Origin: Sphingomonas sp. JUb134
GTDB taxonomy: Bacteria > Pseudomonadota > Alphaproteobacteria > Sphingomonadales > Sphingomonadaceae
Length of the DNA stretch: 64,000 bases
Assembly: GCF_004341505.2 (NCBI RefSeq)
Contig: NZ_SLYP02000001.1
Span: forward strand, 1,251,001 to 1,315,000
Direction of reading: 5' to 3'
The notes under the pieces were generated by a model. That model had not been told where the DNA came from. It ran no database searches and saw only the letters and a program-made list of their open reading frames with translations. A program made the translations under genes and the position numbers. This document shows, in pieces, positions 20,871 through 31,239 of this stretch. Numbering within the stretch: the first letter of the stretch is position 1; each line of letters starts with the position of its first letter.

Positions 20871-21662
20871 TCAGGCGAGCAACCGCATCCCGGTGATCAC
20901 CAGCACCAGCGCCAGGGTCGGGCGAAGGACGCGGTCGGAGGCGCGAGAGGCGAATAGCGAGCCGGCGATGATGCCCGGGATCGAGCCCAGCAGCAGGCCG
21001 CCGAGCAGCGGCGCGTCGACATTGCCCAGCGACAGGTGGCCGAGCCCCGCGACCAGCGTCAGCGGCACGGCATGGACGATGTCGGTGGCCACCAGCTTCC
21101 GGGTAGTGAGGCGCAGCGGATAGAGGGCGAAGAGGATGACGGCGCCGAGCGCGCCTGCGCCTACCGAGGTGAGCGTCACCATCACCCCCAGCAACGCTCC
21201 CGCGAGCACCGTCAGCGGCGGCTGGAGGTGGTGGAAGCGGGCGGCGGATCGGGCGCGGAAGCGGATCGCCGCGCGTTGCAGCCGCGGGCGCAGCAGCGTG
21301 GCCCCCGCCGTCAGCAGCAGCACCACGCCCAGCGCATGCAGGATCAGCCCACCCTTGATCGCATGGGTGTCGGTATGCGCGAGCACCCACAGCGTGAGCC
21401 CGGCGGCGGGAAGGCTGCCGACGCACAGCCGGCGCACGACCTGGAAGTCCGGGCCGCCGTCGGTGCCGCGGTGGCGATGATGGATGAAGCCGCCCACCGA
21501 CTTGGTGATCGCGGCGAACCACAGGTCGGTGCCGACCGCGGTGATCGGCGTCACCCCCAGCAGCAGGATCAGGATGGGTGCCATCAGCGATCCGCCGCCC
21601 ACGCCGGTCACGCCGACGAGCAGCCCGACACCCAGGCCGGCGATCACATTGTACAGGTCCAT
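20871..21662 (-). CDS. TauE/SafE family sulfite exporter-like permease
   Basis: This 263-residue protein has seven to eight membrane helices in two similar halves. The TauE/SafE signature is visible at GLLVGVTGVGGGSLMAP (residues 13-29) and again at LLGVMVTLTSVGAGALGAV. The family exports sulfite, sulfoacetate or other anions. It is 18 bp downstream of cysQ on the same strand, which supports a sulfur-related role such as sulfite export or sulfate handling. The direction and substrate are inferred. Confidence 0.88.
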   Translation of the reverse strand: MDLYNVIAGLGVGLLVGVTGVGGGSLMAPILILLLGVTPITAVGTDLWFAAITKSVGGFIHHRHRGTDGGPDFQVVRRLCVGSLPAAGLTLWVLAHTDTHAIKGGLILHALGVVLLLTAGATLLRPRLQRAAIRFRARSAARFHHLQPPLTVLAGALLGVMVTLTSVGAGALGAVILFALYPLRLTTRKLVATDIVHAVPLTLVAGLGHLSLGNVDAPLLGGLLLGSIPGIIAGSLFASRASDRVLRPTLALVLVITGMRLLA

Positions 21663-21680
21663 CGCCCCCCGCTGCGGCGG

Positions 21681-22430
21681 CTAGGCCGACCGCTCGGCGA
21701 CCAGCGCGAGCAGGCGGGGCGCGGCTTCCGGCCGGCAGATCAGCAGGTCCGGGAGGTAGGGGTTGGCGCAATTGTAGACGAGCGGCTGGCCGTCGATGCG
21801 GCTGACGTGCAGCCCGGCCGCAGCGGCGACCGCGACGGGCGCGCAATTGTCCCATTCATACTGGCCGCCGGTGTGGAGGTAGATGTCCGCCTCACCGCGA
21901 ACCACTGCCATCGCCTTCGCCCCGGCCGATCCCATCGCGATGAGTTCGGCGCCGATCGCCTGCGCGACCGCGACCGCCTGTTCGGCCGGACGGCTGCGGC
22001 TCACCAGCATGCGCGGTGCGCCGCCGTGTGGCGGCGGGAGGACCGGCGGCGTATCCGACGCCAGCGTCACGCCGAGCGCTGGCAGCGCAACGGCGCCTGC
22101 CGCAGCCCGTCCGCCGATCGACAGCGCCACATGCACCGCCCAGTCGCTGCGCCCCTCGCTATATTCGCGGGTGCCGTCGAGCGGATCGACGATCCACACG
22201 CGCTCCGCCGACAGCCGCGCAGCGTCGTCCTGCTCCTCTTCGGAAAGGACCGCGTCGTCCGGACGCGCCTGCGCCAGCACCTCCAGGATGAAGCGGTTTG
22301 CGACGCAATCGCCCGCCTTGCCCAGCGCCTTGCCCGCGAACAGGCCGGAGCCGCGGATTTCCATCAAGAGCCGGCCGGCACTTTCGGCGATGCGGCGGGC
22401 GAGCGCGGCGTCCTCCGCCAGCGTCGTCAC
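21681..22430 (-). CDS. cysQ: 3'(2'),5'-bisphosphate nucleotidase
   Basis: This 249-residue protein is an inositol-monophosphatase-fold phosphatase that hydrolyses PAP, the by-product of PAPS use, to AMP. It has the metal-binding SEEEQDD and DPLDGTREY motifs and the C-terminal [11 protein letters not shown]. Its ATG overlaps the cysNC stop (ATGA), so it is the next gene of the sulfate-activation operon. Removing PAP matters both for sulfate reduction and for any sulfotransferase, such as the one at 32165. Confidence 0.93.
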   Translation of the reverse strand: MTTLAEDAALARRIAESAGRLLMEIRGSGLFAGKALGKAGDCVANRFILEVLAQARPDDAVLSEEEQDDAARLSAERVWIVDPLDGTREYSEGRSDWAVHVALSIGGRAAAGAVALPALGVTLASDTPPVLPPPHGGAPRMLVSRSRPAEQAVAVAQAIGAELIAMGSAGAKAMAVVRGEADIYLHTGGQYEWDNCAPVAVAAAAGLHVSRIDGQPLVYNCANPYLPDLLICRPEAAPRLLALVAERSA

Positions 22431-24346
22431 GCCGTGGTGCCGAGCAGCTGGGCCACGATCCGTTCGGCAGCCGCCTCCGGCGTCTCCCGCGTGGTGTCGA
22501 CGTGGATATCCGGCGCCTCGGGCGGCTCATAGGGGCTGTCGATGCCGGTGAAGTTCTTGAGCTCGCCGGCGCGTGCCTTACGGTAGAGGCCCTTCACGTC
22601 GCGGGCCTCGGCCACTTCCAGCGGGGTGTCGATGAACACCTCGACGAACTCGCCGTCGGGCAACATGCTGCGCACCAGCTCGCGCTCTGCCCGGAACGGC
22701 GAGATAAAGGCGGTGAGCACGATCAGCCCGGCATCGGCCATCAGCTTCGCCACCTCGCCGACGCGGCGGACGTTCTCCACGCGATCGGCATCGGTGAAGC
22801 CCAGGTCCTTGTTGAGCCCGTGGCGGATGTTGTCGCCGTCGAGCAGGAAGCTGTGCTTGCCAAGGGCATGCAGCCGCTTTTCGACCAGATTGGCGATGGT
22901 CGACTTGCCCGATCCGGAGAGACCCGTGAACCACAGCACCTTGGATGCCTGGTGCTTCTGCGCGGCGTGGGCCTCGCGGGTGATCTCGACCGCCTGCCAA
23001 TGCACGTTCTGGCTGCGGCGGAGCGCGAACTGCAGCATGCCGGCAGCGACGGTCGCGTTGGTGAGCTTGTCGATCAGGATGAAGCCGCCCAGGTCGCGGC
23101 TGTCGGCGTACGGCTCGAACGCGATGCCGCGGTCGGTATAGACCTCCGCCACGCCGATGTCGTTCAGGCCCAGCGTCTTCACCGAAAGCTCGGCCATCGT
23201 GTTCACGTCGACGGCATGCTTGGGCGATTGCACGGTCGCGCTGACGGTGCGGGTGCCGATCTTCATCCAATAGCCGCGGCCGGGGAGCAGATCCTCCGCA
23301 TCCATCCACACGATCGTCGCCTGGAACTGATCGGCGACCTGCGGCGGCGCGTCGGCGGCGACCAGCACGTCGCCGCGCGAGCAGTCGATCTCGTCGGCGA
23401 GCGTGAGGGTGACGGACTGGCCGGCGCCGGCCTCCTCCAGGTCGCCGTCCAGGGTGACGATGCGGGCGATGGTGGAGGTGCGGCCCGATGGCAGCACGCG
23501 CACCGCATCGCCCGGCTTCACGGTACCGCTGGCGATCAGGCCGGCGAAGCCGCGAAAGTCGAGGTTGGGGCGATTGACCCACTGCACCGGCATGCGGAAC
23601 GGGCGGCGCCGGTCGGCGGCAAGGTCGACCTCGAGCGTCTCCAGATGCTCGATCAGCGTCGGACCCTGGTACCAGGGTGTCTGGTCCGAGCGGCTGGCGA
23701 TGTTGTCGCCGCCCAGGCCCGAGATCGGGATGGCGGTGAAGTCCTCGATGCCGATCGAGCGCGCAAACGCGCGATAGTCGGCGACGATCTCCGCGAACCG
23801 ATCCGCATCATAGCCGACCAGGTCCATCTTGTTCACCGCCAGCACGATGTGGCGGATGCCGATCAGGTGAGCGAGATAGCTGTGGCGGCGGGTCTGGGTG
23901 AGCACGCCCTTGCGCCCGTCGATCAGGATTACGGCAAGATCGGCGGTGGACGCGCCGGTGACCATGTTGCGCGTGTACTGCTCATGGCCGGGTGTGTCGG
24001 CGACGATGAACTTGCGCTTTTCGGTCGCGAAGAAGCGGTAGGCGACGTCGATCGTGATGCCCTGCTCGCGCTCCGCGGCGAGGCCGTCGACCAGCAGCGC
24101 GAAGTCAATGTTCTGGCCCTGGGTGCCGATGCGCCGGCTGTCGTTCTCCAGCGCCGCGAGCTGATCCTCGAAGATCATCTTCGAATCATAGAGGAGGCGG
24201 CCGATCAGCGTCGACTTGCCATCGTCCACCGACCCGCAGGTGATGAAGCGCAGCAGCGTCTTGTTCTGGTGCGCCTCCAGATAGGCGTCGATATCCTCGG
24301 CGATGAGGGCGTCGGTCTTGTAGATCGGATCGTCGAGCACGGACAT
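22427..24346 (-). CDS. cysNC: Bifunctional sulfate adenylyltransferase subunit 1 / adenylylsulfate kinase
   Basis: This 639-residue protein fuses CysN and CysC. Residues 1-440 form an EF-Tu-like GTPase (P-loop [23 protein letters not shown]) that drives ATP sulfurylase with CysD. Residues from about 460 form APS kinase with P-loop [19 protein letters not shown] and [10 protein letters not shown]. Together they turn sulfate into PAPS. It is separated from cysD by 124 bp that hold a palindromic repeat, and overlaps cysQ by 4 bp. Confidence 0.97.
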   Translation of the reverse strand: MSVLDDPIYKTDALIAEDIDAYLEAHQNKTLLRFITCGSVDDGKSTLIGRLLYDSKMIFEDQLAALENDSRRIGTQGQNIDFALLVDGLAAEREQGITIDVAYRFFATEKRKFIVADTPGHEQYTRNMVTGASTADLAVILIDGRKGVLTQTRRHSYLAHLIGIRHIVLAVNKMDLVGYDADRFAEIVADYRAFARSIGIEDFTAIPISGLGGDNIASRSDQTPWYQGPTLIEHLETLEVDLAADRRRPFRMPVQWVNRPNLDFRGFAGLIASGTVKPGDAVRVLPSGRTSTIARIVTLDGDLEEAGAGQSVTLTLADEIDCSRGDVLVAADAPPQVADQFQATIVWMDAEDLLPGRGYWMKIGTRTVSATVQSPKHAVDVNTMAELSVKTLGLNDIGVAEVYTDRGIAFEPYADSRDLGGFILIDKLTNATVAAGMLQFALRRSQNVHWQAVEITREAHAAQKHQASKVLWFTGLSGSGKSTIANLVEKRLHALGKHSFLLDGDNIRHGLNKDLGFTDADRVENVRRVGEVAKLMADAGLIVLTAFISPFRAERELVRSMLPDGEFVEVFIDTPLEVAEARDVKGLYRKARAGELKNFTGIDSPYEPPEAPDIHVDTTRETPEAAAERIVAQLLGTTA

Positions 24347-24357
24347 CAGCAGGCCTC

Positions 24358-24448
24358 GTCATGCTGAACGTGTTTCAGCATCCACCGCGCCGCAGGCAGC
24401 ATCGGTGCGCGGGGAGGAATGGACCCGGAAACAGGTCCAGGGTGGCGG
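24358..24448. repeat. Palindromic intergenic repeat, family D
   Basis: TCATGCTGAACGTGTTTCAGCATCC and GGACCCGGAAACAGGTCCAGGGTGG form two hairpins and face each other across a GC-rich middle. Elements with this wording are widespread between sphingomonad genes. It lies inside the cysD-cysNC gap. Only one copy is in this window. Confidence 0.75.
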
Positions 24449-24470
24449 GAGAGAAGGAACGCGACCCGCA

Positions 24471-25406
24471 TCAGAAATAGCCCTCCTGCTTCTTCTTCTC
24501 CATGCCGGCGCCGCCTTCGTCCTTGTCGATGGCGCGGCCCTGGCGCTCGGAGGTGGTGGTGAGCAGCATCTCCTGGATCACTTCCGACAGGGTCGCCGCC
24601 TCGCTCTCCACCGCGCCGGTCAGCGGGTAGCAGCCGAGCGTGCGGAAACGGATCGAGCGTTCGACGGGAGTCTCGCCGGGCCGCAGCGGAAAGCGCTCGT
24701 CGTCCACCATCAGCAGCATCCCGTCGCGCTCCACGGTGGGCCGGGGTGCGGCGAAGTAGAGCGGCACGATCTCGATCCCTTCCGCCAGGATGTATTGCCA
24801 GATATCGAGTTCGGTCCAGTTGGAGAGCGGAAAGACGCGGATCGACTCCCCCTTGGCCTTGCGCGCGTTGTAGAGGCGCCAAAGTTCGGGGCGCTGCGCC
24901 TTGGGATCCCAGCGGTGGCTCGCCGAGCGGAAGCTGAACACGCGCTCCTTGGCGCGGCTCTTCTCCTCGTCCCGGCGGGCGCCGCCGAACGCTGCGTCGA
25001 AGCCGTATTTGTCGAGCGCCTGCTTCAGCCCCTCGGTCTTCCAGAGATCGGTGTGCAGGCTGCCGTGGTCGAACGGATTGATCCCGCGCGCCATCGCGTC
25101 CGGATTGTGGTGGACCAGCAACTCCATGCCGGCATCCGCTGCGGCCTTGTCACGCAGGTCGTACATCGCCCGGAATTTCCAGGTGGTGTCGACATGGAGC
25201 AGCGGGAACGGCGGCGGCGCTGGGAAGAACGCCTTCTTGGCGAGGTGCAACATGACGGCCGAATCCTTGCCGACCGAATAGAGCATCACCGGCCGCTCTG
25301 CCTCCGCCACCACTTCGCGCAGGATGTGGATGCTCTCTGCCTCGAGCCGCTGGAGGTGCGTGAGGCTGGACCCGGACGGCCGGCGGATGGGCGAAGAGGC
25401 GTTCAT
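24471..25406 (-). CDS. cysD: Sulfate adenylyltransferase subunit 2
   Basis: This 311-residue protein belongs to the PP-loop ATP pyrophosphatase family. The PP-loop is [14 protein letters not shown] (about residue 42), with [28 protein letters not shown] in two parts ([19 protein letters not shown]) and [13 protein letters not shown] further on. It forms ATP sulfurylase with the CysN half of CysNC. The start [12 protein letters not shown] is chosen because the family begins around [13 protein letters not shown]. It is the first gene of the sulfate-activation run. Confidence 0.95.
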   Translation of the reverse strand: MNASSPIRRPSGSSLTHLQRLEAESIHILREVVAEAERPVMLYSVGKDSAVMLHLAKKAFFPAPPPFPLLHVDTTWKFRAMYDLRDKAAADAGMELLVHHNPDAMARGINPFDHGSLHTDLWKTEGLKQALDKYGFDAAFGGARRDEEKSRAKERVFSFRSASHRWDPKAQRPELWRLYNARKAKGESIRVFPLSNWTELDIWQYILAEGIEIVPLYFAAPRPTVERDGMLLMVDDERFPLRPGETPVERSIRFRTLGCYPLTGAVESEAATLSEVIQEMLLTTTSERQGRAIDKDEGGAGMEKKKQEGYF

Positions 25407-25883
25407 AGCCCGTGGAGTTGGCAGAACGTTCCAGGCCGTACAATGGCGAATTGGCCCATTTACTCGGTCCGTCCCGGAGAGATCTTGGGCGGGTAAAAGC
25501 GGAACTTTAGGAGGGCCGAGGAAGCGGCGAAAACCGCAAATGATAACTTCGCGGGATGATAGAGATGCTTGGATCGGCGGGTTTGTTGCGACGTGCGGCT
25601 GGAGTGCCACGGGTGCGAGTCTCGATCGGCGACATGGTCATTCTGGTGTGGCGCAGCGATGAAGGGGCCACGGCGTTGAGATTGGCGAGGCCAGTGTTGG
25701 CCTTCCCATCGGGTGCAGTACGCAAGAGGATCGTCTGCGCTCGATCGCATGGCTAAGGGCGCGCAGCTTCTTCTCCGGGGTCGGCAAGACTGCGTCGTCG
25801 GGCGACGGAAGGAGGGCGCGCTGCCCGCTTGGGCTCGACGATCCGGAGAGGCGACATGGACTCCCTCGGCGCCGCGGCGCGTT
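25407..25883. other. Intergenic region upstream of cysD and downstream of the GH5 gene
   Basis: About 480 bp without a supported gene. It should contain the cysD promoter, but no clear -35/-10 pair or operator is visible. Small open frames on both strands lack family features. Confidence 0.4.
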
Positions 25884-26903
25884 CTACCGCGCCAAGTGGC
25901 GGCGTAGGACCCGCATCTGCGGCCGCTCGCCGCCCGTGCGGCTCGGCTGCACGCTGAAGGCGTAGCTGGCCGGCCACCAGGGGCCCGCCGCCCAATAGGT
26001 CCAGCCGGACCAGACATCCCCGTTCCGGTCCATATAGGCGAGCATGCGGTCGAGGGTTGCCAGGCATGCGGCGTCGCCGCCGGCGCCGAACTCGGCGAGG
26101 AAGCCGCGCGCCCGCACCGAGCGCAGCCAGGCGGTGGCAGCACGAAGTCGGTCGACTCCGGTATCCGGGCCGCCGCAGCCGGGGTGGGTGCCCGAGGAGT
26201 CGCTGTCGAGATACTGGTGCATTTCGAACGCGAAGTTGCCGCCGGGGTCGCGAAACCCGGCAAACGCATCGGCATTGGAGCCGCCACCGCCGGTGCGCAT
26301 CCAGCTGTGGGCGCCGGTCCACTTCGTACCCGGCACGAGGACAAGATTGCGGGCGCCCGTGGCGCGGATCGCGCGCATCACCCGGTCGACGATCCTGCGC
26401 CAGTCGGTCGCGGCAATGCCATGCGGCTCGTTCATCAGCCCGAAGGCGACGCGCTGGCCCCTGTAATGCGCGGCGAGGCGCCTCCAAAGATCGACCAGCC
26501 CGTCGGCGACCACCGGCTCCGTGACGCTGCGGCCGGCATATCTGCCGTAGTTGTGCACATCGAGGATCACCGTCAGCCCGTGGGCGGACGCCCTGGCGAC
26601 GACCGCATCGAGCCGCCCGACTTCCTCCGGAGAGAGCGCCTGCGAAAGCCCCGGCTGCACGCGCTCCCAGCGGAGCGGCACGCGCACGACGTTCATGCCC
26701 GCTTTGGCGAATGTCGCCAGATCGGCGTCCCGCGGGTAGAGGTAGTCCTTGCCATAGACGCCTGGGCGCCTCCCAGGCTTGAACTCGCCGCCTGCGAGGT
26801 TGACGCCGGTCAACTGCGGCCTGCCCTGCGCGACGGAGGCGGCGGGCGAGGAGAGCAGCGCGACGAGGAGCGGGAGCACGACGGTGCGAACGCCGCCGGT
26901 CAC
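25884..26903 (-). CDS. Secreted glycoside hydrolase family 5 (cellulase-like)
   Basis: This 339-residue protein starts with a signal peptide (VVLPLLVALLSSPAASVAQG, cleaved near residue 25). The GH5 barrel follows: MNVVRVPLRWERVQ, VILDVHNYGRYAG, the acid/base Glu in FGLMNEPHG and the nucleophile Glu in GFLAEFGAGG, ending with WSGWTYWAAGPWW. It should cut beta-linked glucan or a heteropolysaccharide in the periplasm or outside. Its ATG overlaps the stop of the kinase-like gene. Within an EPS locus it may trim or release the polymer. Confidence 0.85.
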   Translation of the reverse strand: MTGGVRTVVLPLLVALLSSPAASVAQGRPQLTGVNLAGGEFKPGRRPGVYGKDYLYPRDADLATFAKAGMNVVRVPLRWERVQPGLSQALSPEEVGRLDAVVARASAHGLTVILDVHNYGRYAGRSVTEPVVADGLVDLWRRLAAHYRGQRVAFGLMNEPHGIAATDWRRIVDRVMRAIRATGARNLVLVPGTKWTGAHSWMRTGGGGSNADAFAGFRDPGGNFAFEMHQYLDSDSSGTHPGCGGPDTGVDRLRAATAWLRSVRARGFLAEFGAGGDAACLATLDRMLAYMDRNGDVWSGWTYWAAGPWWPASYAFSVQPSRTGGERPQMRVLRRHLAR

Positions 26904-27790
26904 GGCACGATCACCGTCGCCAGCAGCGGCACCCCGCTTTCCTCCAGCAGCATGGTCAGCCGCTGGAGCGGGCGGAGCGCGCTGGCGTTGCGGCTCGCCA
27001 GTACCAGCGCGCCGTCGAAGCCGCTCAGGATCGTGTCGACCGCGCCGAAACGGGTCGACTCCCCGCGCGCGGAAAGGCTGAGGAGGAGCAGCCGGTAGCG
27101 GCCGATGCGGCCTTCCAGCGCGTCTGCCAGCGGTTTGCGCTCGATCAGCTCGGCACCATCACCCGCTGAGGGGCCCGCCGGCAGCAGCGATAGCCGCTCG
27201 ATCGCGGTCGGCTGGACGGCAGCGCGTCCCTCCGCCTCTTTGAGCAGTGTCGACAGACCCGCTTGATTTGCTGTGCGAAAGAGCCGGTCCTGCGCCGGGG
27301 CCTGGATATCGCCGTCGATCAGCAGCGTCGGCCAGCCGAGCTGCGCGCAGACGACCGCGAGGTTCGCCGACACGGATGCCACCTCCACGCTCGCGTCGAG
27401 GCCGATCAGCGCGACGGCTCGGCAGTCATCGTGGGTGTCGCTGTGCCAGCGGCTCGACAAGGCGCTGCGCAGGTCGCGGATGCGAGCCACCGCGTCGCCG
27501 ACGGCGTCGAACGCGGCAAAGACGGACGGGTCGACGCGAGGGTCGCCCGGATGCAGCAGAGAACCGTGCCGGACCGCTCCCATGGCGGCACTGCGGGAGG
27601 CGGATGCGCCGTCGTGCACCGCGCCTCCGACTTCCTGCGGATGCGAGGCCATCGGATCGCCGAAGGCGTCGATGGAGGGCATTCCGGGGGGCGGCAGCGG
27701 GCCTCGACCCGAGTCGCCGGAGGTATCGTTCGGCCACAGCCGCGCGCCCTCCAGGCTGCGTGCATCGAGCGCGGTGGAGCGCAGTCTCAT
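26900..27790 (-). CDS. Degenerate CpsD/Wzc-type (ParA/MinD-fold) protein lacking Walker A
   Basis: This 296-residue protein aligns by eye with bacterial tyrosine-kinase domains: ANLAVVCAQLGWPTLLIDGDIQAPAQ (shown as ANLAVVCAQLG, TLLIDGDIQAPAQ), LFRTANQAGLSTLL and LSLLPAGP. But the Walker A position reads IGLDASVEVAS instead of GEGKST, and the Walker B stretch reads LLLLSLSA without Asp. There is no Tyr-rich tail. It is thus probably a non-catalytic partner, perhaps of a chain-length protein. The first 100 residues are low-similarity and Pro/Gly-rich. It lies 19 bp after the AAA ATPase gene. Confidence 0.7.
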   Translation of the reverse strand: MRLRSTALDARSLEGARLWPNDTSGDSGRGPLPPPGMPSIDAFGDPMASHPQEVGGAVHDGASASRSAAMGAVRHGSLLHPGDPRVDPSVFAAFDAVGDAVARIRDLRSALSSRWHSDTHDDCRAVALIGLDASVEVASVSANLAVVCAQLGWPTLLIDGDIQAPAQDRLFRTANQAGLSTLLKEAEGRAAVQPTAIERLSLLPAGPSAGDGAELIERKPLADALEGRIGRYRLLLLSLSARGESTRFGAVDTILSGFDGALVLASRNASALRPLQRLTMLLEESGVPLLATVIVP

Positions 27791-27809
27791 GGCAGGACTC
27801 TCCCGATTT

Positions 27810-29147
27810 TCATTCTGCGGCCGCCATCGCCGGCCGGTGCTCGGAGGCTGCGAGCTGGAGCCGCGCGAGCAGGAACTGCGGTGCGAGCGAGTCCGCGAAG
27901 ACGGCGGTGCCGGCATCGTTGAACAGCAGGGCGGGGGCGAGCGCCTGCGGTACCCGGTCGGCGGCAACCGTCTGATGCGCGGCGGCATCGCAGGCGAGCG
28001 CCCGCAGCCGCTCGCGAAGATCGGCAAGCCGGCAGAGGCGTTCGAACAGCGCGGCGGCGGACGCGTTGACGCTGGCCCATTCCTCGAAGCTCGCGGCCAG
28101 TCCGGTGCGCACCGCCGCCACATCGACCGTGCCGGCGCCGGCCTCCGCCGCCGCCAGGCCGGCTGCCTGGCAGAACAGGCGGACATGATAGGGAGAGCCC
28201 GCCGCGGCGGCGCCGATCAGCACGCGCGCCTCGGCAGGGAAGAGCAGGCCGCTGCGCCGTGAGCCCTCGTCGATCACCGCCTCCACGGCGCGCGATCCGA
28301 ACGGGCGGATCGGCACGGCGGTGAGGTGACGGCGCAGCGACGGGTGGGCCTCGAGCAGTTCGTCCACATCGGCGGCGATTCCGACGAGCAGGAACTGGAG
28401 CGGGGCGCGCGTGTCGGACAGCAGCTTCAGCAGGCTCGCCATTTGCGCCTTCGTCTGCGCGTTTTCGATGCGGTCGAATTCGTCCACGATCAGGAAGACC
28501 CGCCGCGCGAGCCCGGGCGCGGCCGCGCTTACGAAGTCGCGCGCCGTGAAATCGCGCTCCGCGAGCGCGGATAGTGCAGCCCGGCCGGCGGGACGCGCCT
28601 CCGCCTGCAAGAAGGGAAGATAGGGACGCAGCAGGTCCACGAACTCGGTGTCGCCGGTCGCCGCGTGATAGAGGGCAACGCATTCCGCCTCATCGGCGAG
28701 ATCGCCGAAGATCCGCGCGAGCGACGTCTTGCCCGAGCCGCGGACGCCGAAGATCACTGCATGCTGGCGCCGCTCGACCACGCCATCGACGAGGCGGTTG
28801 AGCTCGGCCATGCGCCCGAGCAGTTCGTAGCGGTCGTCCACCGGCTGCGCGGCATTGAAGGCGGCGATGACGCGGGCGCGCTGCGACCGGGGCCCCATCG
28901 CTGCCGCAAAGCGCTGCGCCGGGGCCTGGGTGCATTCCGCCGCGGGATGGACCGGCATTGCATCCATGTTGGAAACAATCGCCGTTCCCTCGCCTGCCGG
29001 CGCTCCCACCGGGAGTGCCGGTGCGCTGCGGTGGTGCAGGGCTGAGGGGGCAGGCGACGGCCGCTCGTTCACCGCCCAACGCACGATGCGATGGACGGCG
29101 CGTCGAACCTGGTGCCACCACCCGCGTGTCTTGCCATCGTCTGCCAT
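27810..29147 (-). CDS. AAA family ATPase (Orc1/Cdc6-like) of the EPS locus
   Basis: This 445-residue protein has a variable N-terminal 110 residues and an AAA ATPase core: ELLGRMAELNRLVDGV, Walker A GVRGSGKTS near residue 140, Walker B VFLIVDEFDRIEN near residue 230 and a sensor-like LLVGIAAD. The C-terminal part is helical. It resembles Orc1/Cdc6-like and STAND-type ATPases that use nucleotide switching. No membrane helix is seen. It heads the leftward operon with the kinase-like gene and GH5, so a role in polysaccharide export is likely, but the mechanism is unknown. Confidence 0.75.
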   Translation of the reverse strand: MADDGKTRGWWHQVRRAVHRIVRWAVNERPSPAPSALHHRSAPALPVGAPAGEGTAIVSNMDAMPVHPAAECTQAPAQRFAAAMGPRSQRARVIAAFNAAQPVDDRYELLGRMAELNRLVDGVVERRQHAVIFGVRGSGKTSLARIFGDLADEAECVALYHAATGDTEFVDLLRPYLPFLQAEARPAGRAALSALAERDFTARDFVSAAAPGLARRVFLIVDEFDRIENAQTKAQMASLLKLLSDTRAPLQFLLVGIAADVDELLEAHPSLRRHLTAVPIRPFGSRAVEAVIDEGSRRSGLLFPAEARVLIGAAAAGSPYHVRLFCQAAGLAAAEAGAGTVDVAAVRTGLAASFEEWASVNASAAALFERLCRLADLRERLRALACDAAAHQTVAADRVPQALAPALLFNDAGTAVFADSLAPQFLLARLQLAASEHRPAMAAAE

Positions 29148-29295
29148 GGCCAAGTCGTACGGCGCATGCGGCAAGTAGAAAAGTAGACGGGTCCAACAAG
29201 TGCGGCAGTATTGAACCAATCCAGCATTGTACGCACCTGGCAGGCGCGCGATCATGACTGGCAGCTGCGTTGCAGCCGGTGGATCGAGGGGCGGG

Positions 29296-30522
29296 ATGGC
29301 GGCCGATTTTTTGTTCGACAGCGGAAAAGACGGCAGCGTGGAGCCACCTGCCGCATTCCTCTTCACCCAACAGACGATCGGCTTGCAGGCGCGCAAGACC
29401 AGCATGGTGTTCCTGGCCGAGGCGCTGGTGCGGCGGGGCTACCGGGTTCACGTCGTCACCGTGCAGCTGAGTTGGCTCAGCGGGCTGCGGCGAGGGAGCA
29501 AGCTCGGCGCCCTGCGCGGCGTGCCCCGCAATCGCTGGTACGCGGCCGACGGCATGCGGGGCTTCCTGTGGGTCCCGCCGGTGCATCCGGTGGGTGCACG
29601 TCGCCGGCTGTGGCAGTGGGTGGCGGCACCGCTGATCGCCGCCTACGCCGCCCTGTTGCCGCGCACCGTGGTGAAACCGCTGCAGACTGCGGAGCTGGTG
29701 GTGATCGAAAGCTGCGCGGCGGTCGCGCTGTTCCGGCGCATCCGCCGGATCGCCCGGCAGGCGCGGATCCTCTACAGCATGAGCGACCGACTGACGGTGG
29801 TCGGCATGCACCCGGGATTGGAGCGAAGGCTGCGGGCGGACGCGGCGGGCTATGATCTGGTGCGTGTCCCCGCGGCCGCGCTGCTGGATGACCTGCCGGG
29901 CGCGCGCGCGGCGCTTGTCCGCCATGGCATCGATCGGCGCGCCTTCGACCGCGTCTCGGCCTCCCCGTACAGCAGCGGCCCGAACGCGGTGCTGATCGGC
30001 GACATGATGCTGGACCAGCCACTGCTGGAGCGGCTTGCCGGTGCGTTCCCCGACGTGCGGTTCCACTATTTCGGGCGCACGCCGCTCGCGTTCCCGCTGC
30101 GCGCGAACCTCACGGCATGGGGGGAGCAGCCGTTCGAGCGACTCGTGCCGTTCGTCCAGCATGCGGACGTTGGGCTGGCGCTCTATCGGCGCGTGCCGGG
30201 GCTCGCCTACCTGGCCGAATCCAGCCTGAAGAACCTCCAATATCGCTACTGCGGGCTGCCGGTGGTGGGGCCGGCGTTTGCGATGCGCGGCGTGCCGGGC
30301 GCGCTGTCCTATGACCCGGATTGCCAGGAGAGCGCGGCGGATGCGCTGCGCAGGGCGCTGGAGAAGGGGCGAGGCCCCCCGGAGGCCGTGGCCGATTGGG
30401 ACGAGGTTGCCGGCGAATTGCTGGGTCTCGTGGGCGCGGTGGGAGCAACTTCCCCTCCATCCATTTCGGACCTCCAAAATGGACGAATTGCCCAGCCCAA
30501 TCGGAGCAATCTCCGGAGATGA
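29296..30522 (+). CDS. GumK-like glucuronosyltransferase (GT70)
   Basis: The 408-residue product has the GT-B layout of GumK, the glucuronosyltransferase of xanthan synthesis. Shared features are ARKTSMVFLAEALVRRGY, FLWVPPVHPVGARRRLW, ELVVIESCAAVALFRR, LYSMSDRLTVVG, VRHGID and LAESSLKNLQY. A GAGGGG stretch sits four bases before the ATG at 29296; an in-frame ATG at 29254 is an alternative. It would add glucuronate to a lipid-linked intermediate at the inner membrane. It is divergent from the AAA ATPase gene. Confidence 0.8.
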   Translation: MAADFLFDSGKDGSVEPPAAFLFTQQTIGLQARKTSMVFLAEALVRRGYRVHVVTVQLSWLSGLRRGSKLGALRGVPRNRWYAADGMRGFLWVPPVHPVGARRRLWQWVAAPLIAAYAALLPRTVVKPLQTAELVVIESCAAVALFRRIRRIARQARILYSMSDRLTVVGMHPGLERRLRADAAGYDLVRVPAAALLDDLPGARAALVRHGIDRRAFDRVSASPYSSGPNAVLIGDMMLDQPLLERLAGAFPDVRFHYFGRTPLAFPLRANLTAWGEQPFERLVPFVQHADVGLALYRRVPGLAYLAESSLKNLQYRYCGLPVVGPAFAMRGVPGALSYDPDCQESAADALRRALEKGRGPPEAVADWDEVAGELLGLVGAVGATSPPSISDLQNGRIAQPNRSNLRR

Positions 30523-30657
30523 GGCTGCGCTTGCAATTGTCAAGTGATGAACTTCAGAAGTAAATTGCGCTGCGGTGCGTAGTACCGATTTTACAAACTA
30601 ATCAGATCAGGCAAGTCGCTTGATAGCCGATACTGCGCCCTTTGTCGGGAGGTAAGC

Positions 30658-31239
30658 ATGGCATACTATAACGGTACTTCGGGTGACAGCGTGATCGTCG
30701 CGGATGGGAACGGGGAGGACGTCCTCAAGGGCGACGCCGGCAATGATCGTCTGAACGGCACCCATGGCACGGACCGGATCAAGGGCGGGTCGGGCAACGA
30801 CAATCTCGCCGGGCAGCAAGGCAACGACTATCTGCAGGGGGACGCCGGCGACGACATCCTCTTCGGCGGATCGGGAAGCGACTTCCTGTTCGGCGGATAT
30901 GGCGCCGACAAGTTCGTCTTCGACGACTTCAATCACAGCGACGGCACGAACGACATCATCAAGGACTTCAAGTTGACGCAGGGCGACACGCTCCTGCTCA
31001 AGAACGGGGTGACGATCACCGCCGCGGTGATCACCGATCTTCCCGACAGCCTCTATGCCGACAATGAGCGGCCGGACATCCGAATCACCCTGACGTCGGA
31101 CAACGGCTCGACCCAGCAGCTGTGGCTGGCGGACGTTATGACCGAGAAGGACAATGCGGCGCAGGACCGCCAGATCGCCGCGCTCGAGGATTATCTCGAG
31201 AGCCTGGGCTACACCGGCGGCCTCGCGTTCGCGGCGTGA
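30658..31239 (+). CDS. Small RTX-type calcium-binding protein
   Basis: This 193-residue protein has about five RTX nonapeptides between residues 20 and 85 ([45 protein letters not shown]), the calcium-binding beta-roll of type I secreted proteins. The rest is acidic and ends with an uncleaved C-terminal signal-like region. No toxin or enzyme domain is visible. GGGAGGT lies four bases before the ATG. Its stop overlaps the methyltransferase GTG. The composition upstream is AT-richer than average. Confidence 0.8.
   Translation: MAYYNGTSGDSVIVADGNGEDVLKGDAGNDRLNGTHGTDRIKGGSGNDNLAGQQGNDYLQGDAGDDILFGGSGSDFLFGGYGADKFVFDDFNHSDGTNDIIKDFKLTQGDTLLLKNGVTITAAVITDLPDSLYADNERPDIRITLTSDNGSTQQLWLADVMTEKDNAAQDRQIAALEDYLESLGYTGGLAFAA

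Noticed and set aside
25430..30500. Similar ATGG-GAATTG-CCCA wording near 25451 and near 30479
   Set aside because: The match is short with differing spacing and no symmetry; chance is likely.
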